From positions 23,550,969 through 23,614,968 of the forward strand of contig NC_092092.1 in assembly GCF_045679555.1 (NCBI RefSeq): a stretch of 64,000 bases of DNA. The letters are read 5' to 3'. This DNA is from Salvelinus alpinus (lineage: Eukaryota; Chordata; Actinopteri; Salmoniformes; Salmonidae). The position numbers and the translations under genes were made by a program. Shown one piece after another: positions 32,401 through 64,000 of this stretch. Below the pieces are notes generated by a model. That model had not been told where the DNA came from. It saw only the letters and a program-made list of their open reading frames with translations, and made no database searches. How positions within the stretch are numbered: the first letter of the stretch is position 1; every line of letters starts with the position of its first letter.

Positions 32401-34488
32401 TACAGAAACCTTTGTGTGCAATTACAGAGATCATACGTTTCCTGTAGTTCTTGACCAGGTTTGCACACACTGCAGCAGGGATTTTGGCCCACTCCTCCAT
32501 ACAGACCTTCTCCAGATCCTTCAGGTTTCGGGGCTGTCGCTGGGCAATACGGACTTTCAGCTCCCTCCAAAGATTTTCTATTGGGTTCAGGTCTGGAGAC
32601 TGGCTAGGCCACTCCAGGACCTTGAGATGCTTCTTACGGAGCCACTCCTTAGTTGCCCTGGCTGTGTGTTTCGGGTCGTTGTCATGCTGGAAGAACCAGC
32701 CACGACCCATCTTCAATGCTCTTACTGAGGGAAGGAGGTTGTTGGCCAAGATCTCGCGATACATGGCCCCATCCATCCTCCCCTCAATACGGTGCAGTCG
32801 TCCTGTCCCCTTTGCAGAAAAGCATCCCCAAAGAATGATGTTTCCACCTCCATGCTTCACGGTTGGGATGGTGTTCTTGGGGTTGTACTCATCCTTCTTC
32901 TTCCTCCAAACACGGCGAGTGGAGTTTAGACCAAAAAGCTCTATTTTTGTCTCATCAGACCACATGACCTTCTCCCATTCCTCCTCTGGATCATCCAGAT
33001 GGTCATTGGCAAACTTCAGATGGGCCTGGACATGCGCTGGCTTGAGCAGGGGGATCTTGCGTGCGCTGCAGGATTTTAATCCATGACGGCATGATGTGTT
33101 ACTAATGGTTTTCTTTGAGACTGTGGTCCCAGCTCTCTTCAGGTCATTGACCAGGTCCTGCCGTGTAGTTCTGGGCTGATCCCTCACCTTCCTCATGATC
33201 ATTGATGCCCCACGAGGTGAGATCTTGCATGGAGCCCCAGACCGAGGGTGATTGACCATCATCTTGAACTTCTTCCATTTTCTAATAATTGCGCCAACAG
33301 TTGTTGCCTTCTCACCAAGCTGCTTGCCTATTGTCCTGTAGCCCATCCCAGCCTTGTGCAGGTCTACAATTGTATCCCTGATGTCCTTACACAGCTCTCT
33401 GGTCTTGGCCATTGTGGAGAGGTTGGAGTCTGTTTGATTGAGTGTGTGGACAGGTGTCTTTTATACAGGTAACGAGTTCAAACAGGTGCAGTTAATACAG
33501 GTAATGAGTGAAGAACAGGAGGGCTTCTTAAAGAAAAACTAACAGGTCTGTGAGAGCCGGAATTCTTACTGGTTGGTAGGTGATCAAATACTTATGTCAT
33601 GCAATAAAATGCAAATTAATTACTTAAAAATCATACAATGTGATTTTCTGGATTTTTGTTTTAGATTCCGTCTCTCACAGTTGAAGTGTACCTATGATAA
33701 AAATTACAGACCTCTACATGCTTTGTAAGTAGGAAAACTTGCAAAATCGGCAGTGTATCAAATACTTGTTCTCCCCACTGTACATACATACATACATACA
33801 TACATACACACACACACAGAACACTTAAAAATATATTTTACCCCGGATCACTCTCTCACGCTCTGCCTCCAGGGAGGAGGGTTTCAAGTTTGTACGTCTG
33901 GACGGCACTATGAGCCAGAAAAGGCGGGCTCAGGTCATTCAGGAGTTCCAGAGCGATGCCCCTGGCAGCCCATTGATCATGCTGCTGTCACTCAAAGCCG
34001 GAGGGGTGGGGATAAACCTCAGCGCTGCATCCCGCGTCTTCCTCATGGACCCAGTAAGCGTGTCAACTGTTCAGCAATCTACACTTTCCTCACACACAGA
34101 CATACATGTACACACTCTGACTTTTGTGTGTGTCCACAGGCATGGAACCCAGCAGCAGAGGACCAGTGTGTGGACCGGTGTCACCGCCTTGGCCAGAAGA
34201 GAGATGTTGTCATCACTAAGGTCAGAGGTTACATGGCTGCAGGTTGTGGGTAATGTAGTCACTACAGTGTGTAGTTTTATAATGGACACAGAGGCAGAAG
34301 CGGTGTATGTGTGTAGATACAAATATTTATTGTGTGTGTAGTTCATAGTGAAGGGCTCCGTGGAGGAGAACATGGTGAAGATTCAGAGGCAGAAGCAGGA
34401 TCTGGTGGAGAAGGCTTTTGGCACCAAGAACCCCAGTGAGAGGAAGACGTCGCGTGTTGATGAAATCCTAGCCCTGATGGAGCTGTAG
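22281..34488 (+). CDS. hltf: Helicase-like transcription factor: SNF2 translocase and E3 ubiquitin ligase
   Basis: Complete gene; 25 coding exons give 972 residues (human about 1009). Exons: 22281-22460, 22641-22807, 22953-23086, 23197-23261, 23399-23470, 26051-26242, 26343-26411, 26703-26757, 26857-26923, 27011-27105, 27194-27244, 27330-27371, 27480-27560, 27703-27812, 27942-28085, 28176-28311, 28400-28535, 28764-28943, 29092-29207, 29341-29525, 29627-29746, 32039-32151, 33873-34053, 34140-34220, 34342-34488. All junctions keep frame with GT-AG sites. Order: HIRAN (about 45-160), SNF2 ATPase with Walker A GLGKT (269-273) and DEGH (525-528), an inserted C3HC4 RING (727-767), helicase C. In vertebrates HLTF acts in the nucleus: HIRAN binds the 3' end of stalled nascent strands, the motor reverses forks, and the RING polyubiquitinates PCNA. 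All key residues seen are intact. Several introns are packed with transposons. Confidence 0.95.
23538..24465 (+). mobile_element. tRNA-derived SINE, split by a second SINE
   Basis: The 5' part (23538-23852) starts GGCCTCCTGAGTGGCGCAGC, a tRNA-like A-box region, and the 3' part resumes at 24340 after the inner SINE, ending in the A-rich AATAAAATA region near 24465. It lies in HLTF intron 5. A related copy is at 45288-45530. Confidence 0.8.
23853..24323 (+). mobile_element. Inner tRNA-derived SINE with 16-bp target duplication
   Basis: It starts GGCCTCCCGAGTGACGCAGT and ends in an A-rich tail (AATCATAATAAAA). The flanks AAGAAGCGCGCTTTGG (23837-23852) and AAGAAGCACGCTTTGG (24324-24339) differ at one base and form the target-site duplication, as expected from LINE-driven insertion. 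Confidence 0.82.
24471..25602 (-). mobile_element. Tc1-like relic (same family as 14434-15985)
   Basis: CAGTACCAGTCAAAATTTAT at the left and TTTTGACTGGTACTG at the right mark the ends. The interior matches the 14434 copy with several deletions, so the transposase is not readable. It sits directly behind the SINE tail in HLTF intron 5. Confidence 0.8.
25623..25951. mobile_element. Internally deleted Tc1-like element (MITE-like)
   Basis: Ends CACTACCGTTCAAAAGTTTG and its inverse near 25930-25951 match the family at 7028-8136, but only 330 bp remain. Both halves contain the AACAATGTCTACACTGT-type segment. No coding capacity. Confidence 0.8.
26051..26411 (+). other. hltf: HLTF exons 6-7 with Q-motif and Walker A
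   Basis: Exon 6 (64 codons) contains [13 protein letters not shown] and [11 protein letters not shown]; exon 7 starts [14 protein letters not shown]. The ATP-binding P-loop (DDMGLGKT) is therefore split by intron 6 exactly between Leu and Gly-Lys-Thr, at phase 0. The P-loop Lys and the Asp-Asp before it are present. Confidence 0.9.
26703..27560 (+). other. hltf: HLTF linker: six short phase-1-type exons
   Basis: Exons of 55, 67, 95, 51, 42 and 81 nt code for the low-complexity linker between the first helicase motif and the rest of the motor. The middle three (27194-27244, 27330-27371, 27480-27560) are multiples of three with phase 1 on both sides, so each can be skipped without a frame shift. 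They code for Lys/Ala/Thr-rich stretches ([29 protein letters not shown]) and share similar ends (AAGAAAG or AGGAAAG at the donor). The linker is typically poorly conserved in HLTF. Confidence 0.8.
28955..29090. repeat. TG-rich intronic minisatellite in HLTF intron 18
   Basis: Units such as GTGTGTCTTTACCTGTGTGT alternate with GGCCGTGTG through the whole 148-bp intron between exons 18 and 19. The intron consists almost only of this repeat, with the acceptor TGTAG at its end. Confidence 0.85.
29341..29746 (+). other. hltf: HLTF RING-finger exons
   Basis: Exon 20 (29341-29525) codes for [21 protein letters not shown] and RPCIAEVI; exon 21 (29627-29746) completes the domain with ARCPLCRGQ and an acidic run of Glu. 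All eight zinc ligands of a C3HC4 RING are present (Cys 727, 730, 742, 747, 750, 764, 767 and His 744). The RING sits between the two helicase halves, as in HLTF and yeast Rad5. Confidence 0.92.
29896..29974. repeat. (CATA)n microsatellite
   Basis: About 18 uninterrupted CATA units in HLTF intron 21, directly left of a Tc1 terminal fragment. A shorter array of the same type follows the Tc1 at 33783-33806. Confidence 0.9.
29975..30297. mobile_element. Two fused Tc1 terminal fragments
   Basis: The left piece (about 29975-30135) starts CAGTGAGGGGGGAAAGTATTTGAT, shortened here to its type GGGGAAAGTATTTGATCCCC, the end of one Tc1 family. The right piece (about 30145-30297) is the 3' end of the CAGTACCAG family. 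They abut with no target-site pattern, so this is a recombination or deletion product. Confidence 0.65.
30318..31888 (-). mobile_element. Tc1-like transposon with partly readable transposase
   Basis: The left end is CACAGTGGCAAGAAAAAGTA after TA. The right end is truncated at a CA microsatellite (GGGTTCACAAACACAC). The minus-strand frame from 30958 covers the C-terminal half of the transposase, with [13 protein letters not shown] and [19 protein letters not shown], i.e. the second Asp and the final Glu of the DDE triad. The N-terminal half upstream of 30958 is broken by stops. It lies in HLTF intron 21, antisense to the gene. Confidence 0.82.
32174..33780 (-). mobile_element. Apparently complete Tc1-like transposon in HLTF intron 22
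   Basis: It is 1607 bp, flanked by TA on both sides (32172-32173 and 33781-33782). Terminal inverted repeats of about 200 bp (32174-32375 and 33582-33780) start CAGTGGGGAGAACAAGTATT and differ at very few positions by eye. Each arm also contains an inner copy of the AAGTATTTGAT motif, the IR/DR layout of Tc1 elements such as Sleeping Beauty relatives. It contains a full-length transposase frame. Confidence 0.9.
32390..33412 (-). CDS. Full-length Tc1-family transposase (340 aa)
   Basis: A single uninterrupted frame from ATG 33412 to the stop at 32390, the usual length for a Tc1 transposase. The N-terminal third is the paired-like DNA-binding region with two helix-turn-helix units ([20 protein letters not shown] and [20 protein letters not shown]), separated by a basic linker. 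The catalytic domain keeps the DDE triad: [24 protein letters not shown] and [13 protein letters not shown]. The glycine-rich stretch [18 protein letters not shown] is present. No missing key residue was noticed. It would bind the element's own ends and cut and paste at TA. It is antisense to HLTF and would need its own promoter in the terminal repeat. Confidence 0.9.
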   Translation of the reverse strand: MAKTRELCKDIRDTIVDLHKAGMGYRTIGKQLGEKATTVGAIIRKWKKFKMMVNHPRSGAPCKISPRGASMIMRKVRDQPRTTRQDLVNDLKRAGTTVSKKTISNTSCRHGLKSCSARKIPLLKPAHVQAHLKFANDHLDDPEEEWEKVMWSDETKIELFGLNSTRRVWRKKKDEYNPKNTIPTVKHGGGNIILWGCFSAKGTGRLHRIEGRMDGAMYREILANNLLPSVRALKMGRGWFFQHDNDPKHTARATKEWLRKKHLKVLEWPSQSPDLNPIENLWRELKVRIAQRQPRNLKDLEKVCMEEWAKIPAAVCANLVKNYRKRMISVIAHKGFCTKY

Positions 34489-34640
34489 ATGCCAGCACTA
34501 AAAACAGCAATTATTTTGAACAGAGCCCTATCTGGCAGGCCAACTTTGTTATCCTTTAAGTTTAGAGGTAATGTTCTCCCAGCTGTGCGACCAAACACAC
34601 ACACACTGCCCATTGTTTAGAGCAGTACTGCATATGTGGG

Positions 34641-34646
34641 AATAAA
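34641..34646 (+). promoter_or_regulatory. HLTF poly(A) signal
   Basis: AATAAA lies 153 bases after the HLTF stop codon and is followed by a TG/T-rich stretch, the expected layout of a polyadenylation site. It implies a short 3' UTR of roughly 170 bases. Confidence 0.75.
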
Positions 34647-34659
34647 GTTTCTGTGACAA

Positions 34660-36847
34660 ACCATACATTGGTCTTTTTAATTGGTTTTTGGTCCTAAATT
34701 CCCCACAAAGGGAAATTCATAGCTCGGGGTTCAAACCTCTGTAACATCCTCTAGGAGTCTAGGGAATAGGTGAGACATGAGTTTACTGTAGACTTGACTA
34801 ACTTGCTTTGTAAAGTAGAGGGACGTATTATGAGGATAAAAGGATGTGAATCAGAGGTGTAATTCCTAATAAAACAGATTGGAAATAATCTTGATACCAG
34901 TCTCTTTGCGTCCCTTTTTTGTCCAACTGCCATGTAGTTATACCAAACCAGCAGAATGCACACTGGCGTGCAGGCTAGATGGTATTTAACACTAATAGCC
35001 TATGTTTGTGTCTCGAATGGGACCCTATTCCCAATATAGTGCACTACTTTTGACCAGGGCCCATAGTTGATGCATATTTTGGGGGGAATTTCTCTGGGCT
35101 GTTCGCCTATAACCAGAGAATGTTCAGCACTAGTTCTAAACAGAAGTAATGGTCACAGACTAAATGGAAACAATTTTTTATTTATGAGACGATAGGACTA
35201 AACTGAGTCACTACCATTTGCCATACTGTAGCACTCTGTGTGAGTGTTTGTTCCTGTCCCCCAGTCTCACCATTCTCTGTTCCAATACACAGTTGGTAGA
35301 ACAGGAAATGATACAGAGGCAGTCAGGCAAGTTGAAACCTGTGTGCGCACACAGGGCAGTGGTAGACTTCTGGGATTTACAACTGACACCACAGGACCTC
35401 TGAACACAGGACTCTTGGACAAGTGCACTAATTTGATGGAAACTAGATGGTGAAAGAGAGATATTCCAGGTTTAATATGATGGGTATTAATGCAAATGGA
35501 AGTTATTAAACTCCCTCTGACATCTGGGAGCCTCTGAACATTCAGAGAGAAGAGGACAAAATTGGTACAAGCCTTCTTGCACCTCCAGGTAGGCACATTT
35601 ATTGTATCGTCAAGCCTTGAATTACATTGGTTTTATTGTAAAAGTTTGGTGTAATGTTAGTGTGCATTGTTGTGACATGGGATTCCCTTTGAATGACACT
35701 TTGGCTATTCCGCTGTTAGTGGGGATTAAATCATAATGTGTTTAACTTGTTCTGCATAACATCTCTGACTCATAATGTAGGGTTGGTTTTTACCCGTGGA
35801 TTTATCAAGATCAAAACTTTATTTCAACACCATATCAAGCAAGTTACTCTAACTCAAAGAAGATATTTAAAATTTTCACTAGAACATTAGATCCAAGTAC
35901 AATATCCAATGTCAACAAAATACAATTGTTAAGATGACAGATCAGATGGCTCACTCACTTTGAATGGGTAAGAATGGAGAGGGAATCAACTTAGACCAAT
36001 TTGACTTCTGACCAGTAATTGGTCCTGGTTGTCAATGCTTTCACAATACTAAAATTAGAGGGAGGAACTGATTCCTGTGATTTCTGCAGTTCTCCATTGG
36101 CCTCTGGAGGCCTTATATGGGAAACTGAGATTGCAGATTGACTATGGGGTGATCTGAGAATCGTCACCCCAGGGTGGTGCAGGGCTACAGGCTTCCTGTT
36201 CTGTGGGCTCTGCGTGTGTGTCTGTGTTGTGTGTCTTTAGTGCTCTAAATTTGGGGTTAGGGCGTGCTGCACTGTGCTGACTGCTGTCAGCAACTTCCTG
36301 TAGCAGTATTTTCATGCACAGCGATGGGAACCAACATTTAATGGTGTCTGCCTGCCCATTTTCAAGTTAAAGTCATGGAACAAAAACGGCCATACTGGTC
36401 AGTCTGCATTCTTTATGATAATAATCTGTAAGGCAGATGTGCATCATGTTGCTAGAGGACAAAGATGGACTTTAGTAACTGAGTACTTCCACAACAGAGA
36501 TCCTATTAAATTAGTTCTAATATGTAATTCTGTGAATCCCACAATGTTGAGGTTCCCTAACGCCTATTACTGTATGGCCAGTGTAGCAGAGTCCTGTCTC
36601 AGTTTACTGGATCTGAATTTATGTTTTAAATGCAATAAAAGTGTATGTCCCAAATGCCACTCTACCTATGGACCCTGGTAAAAAGTAGGGTGCCATTTGA
36701 GATGCACAAAGTCAGATACAGCAGTTTTAAATGTACCCTATCGACTGTTTCCAGCTCCAAGATGACCTCTTCTGAAATGTGACTGTCTGCATCTCAATAC
36801 AGAGGCCCCAGCCAGGGGAGCGGCTGACTGTATAGGCCTACCTACAG
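34660..36847. other. Intergenic region between HLTF and the ARHGAP27-like gene
   Basis: No supported coding exon. It contains palindromic-MITE-type segments at 35005-35068 and 36641-36702 (AATAGTGCACTACTTTTGAC type), and probably the promoter and noncoding first exon of the downstream gene. Repeated TGTGTGT and CTGTAGCAG motifs near 36210-36310 are not diagnostic. Confidence 0.45.
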
Positions 36848-36851
36848 TAAC

Positions 36852-62790
<25,939 letters not shown>

Positions 62791-62827
62791 GTAATGATTA
62801 GTAATCACAGTGATGATGATTATGTTA

Positions 62828-64000
62828 CAGTTGAAGGACATCTACTTTGTGCATGACACAAGTACATTTTCCAACAATTGTTTACAGACAGAGTATTTCA
62901 CTTATAATTCACTGCATCACAATTCCAGTGGGTCAGAAGTTTACATACACTAAGTTGACTGCCTTTAAACAGCTTGGAAAATTCCAGAAAATGATGTCAT
63001 GGCTTTAGAAGCTTCTGATAGGCTAATTGACAACATTTGAGTCAATTGGAGGTGTACCTGTGGATGTATTTCAAGGCCTACCTTCACACTCAGTGCCTCT
63101 TTGCTTGACATCATAGGAAAATCAAAAGAAATCAGCCAAGACCTCAGAAATAAAATGGTAGACCTCCACAAGTCTGGTTCATCCAGCAATTCCAAATGCC
63201 TGAAGGTACCACGTTCATCTGTACAAACAATAGTACGCAAGTATAAACACCATGGGACCACGCAGCCGGCATACCGCTCAGGAAGGAGACGCGTTCTGTC
63301 TCCTAGAGATGAACCTACTTTGGTGTGAAAAGTGCAAATCAATCCCAGGACAACAGCAAAGGACCTTGTGAAGATGCTTGAACAAACAGGTACAAAAGTA
63401 TCTATATCCACAGTAAAACGAGTCCTATATCGACAACCTGAAAATCCACTCAGCAGTGTAGAAGCCACTGCACCAAAACCGCCATACAAAAGCTAGACTG
63501 CGGTTTGCAGCTGCACATGGGGACAAAGATCGTACTTTTTGGAGAAATGTCCTCTGGTCTGATGAAACAAAAATAGAACTGTTTGGCCATAATGACCATC
63601 GTCATGTTTGGAGGAAAAAGGGGGATGCTTGCAAGCCGAAGAACACCATCCCAACCGGCCGCAAATTGGTCGCAAATGGTTCTTCCAAATGGACAATGAC
63701 CCCAAGCATACTTCCAAAGTTGTGGCAAAATGGCTTAAGGACAACAAAGTCAAGGTATTGGAGTGGCCATCACAAAGCCCTGACCTCAATCCTGTAGAAA
63801 ATGTTTGGGCAGAACTGAAAAAGCGTGTACGAGCAAGGAGGCTTTCAAACCTGCATTAGTTACACCAGCTCTGTCAGGAGGAATGGGCCAAAATTCACCC
63901 AACTTATTGTGGGAAGCTTGTGGAAGGCTACCCGAAACATTTGACCCAAGTTAAACAATTTAAAGGCAATGCTACCAAATACTAATTGAGTGTATGTAAA
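62828..64000 (+). mobile_element. Tc1-like transposon running off the right edge
   Basis: The left end CAGTTGAAG diverges from, but belongs to, the family of 48948-52449. Plus-strand transposase pieces: [20 protein letters not shown] (63186), SPRDEPTLV followed by a stop, and [20 protein letters not shown] with [20 protein letters not shown] (63660-63830), then a TAG where the family reads on. The frame is broken several times. It lies in an intron of the ARHGAP27-like gene. Confidence 0.85.

Larger units (their letters stand above)
32039..34488 (+). other. hltf: HLTF helicase C-terminal lobe and stop
   Basis: Exons 22-25 code for [64 protein letters not shown] and the end at TAG 34486-34488 (IQRQKQDLV...LALMEL). 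These are SNF2 motifs IV to VI including the arginine-finger region RCHRLGQ. A 1.6-kb transposon lies between exons 22 and 23. Confidence 0.92.

Noticed and set aside
32451..33086. A 211-codon plus-strand frame in HLTF intron 22
   Set aside because: Antisense shadow of the intact Tc1 transposase.

Overview
The window looks like nuclear DNA of a teleost fish, most likely a salmonid (trout, salmon or char). Spliced vertebrate genes with GT-AG introns lie in a dense background of salmonid-type repeats: many Tc1-like transposons, tRNA-derived SINEs, L2-like LINEs, hAT elements and CA/TG microsatellites. There is no bacterial signal, CRISPR array or operon.

Layout. (1) 1-4.3 kb: the 3' end of an unrecognised minus-strand gene, rebuilt here as eight small exons whose phases agree, with a palindromic transposon in one intron. 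(2) 4.5-18.8 kb: almost all repeats, including a Tc1 relic, a minus-strand LINE carrying a Tc1 insertion, a solo LTR and an exact 616-bp tandem duplication, then an L2 fragment split by a hAT MITE, another Tc1 and a 2.1-kb hAT-like element. A possible degraded exon lies at 12.15-12.36 kb. (3) 19.4-21.3 kb, minus strand: an SLC2A11/GLUT11-like sugar transporter whose body is one exon and whose C-terminus runs into a minisatellite. (4) 22.3-34.5 kb, plus strand: a complete HLTF gene, 25 coding exons and 972 residues, with HIRAN, SNF2 helicase and split RING domains. It shares a 5' intergenic region with the transporter. (5) 36.85 kb to the right edge, plus strand: an ARHGAP27-like Rho GTPase-activating protein (SH3, three WW, PH, start of RhoGAP), truncated by the window. 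A 19.6-kb repeat-filled intron separates the SH3 part from the WW part, and a likely alternative first exon lies at 54.93 kb.

The genes are not a pathway. HLTF acts in DNA-damage tolerance, ARHGAP27 in Rho/Rac signalling and endocytosis, and the SLC2A11-like protein in membrane transport. I found no clearly new biological system. The most notable items are the apparently intact Tc1 transposon with near-identical long terminal repeats inside HLTF, the four-level nested insertion in the ARHGAP27 intron, the mostly intronless transporter whose start codon sits exactly at an exon end, the coding minisatellite, the alternative ARHGAP27 start exon and the unidentified left-hand gene. All splice models were made by eye from reading frame, splice sites and family knowledge.
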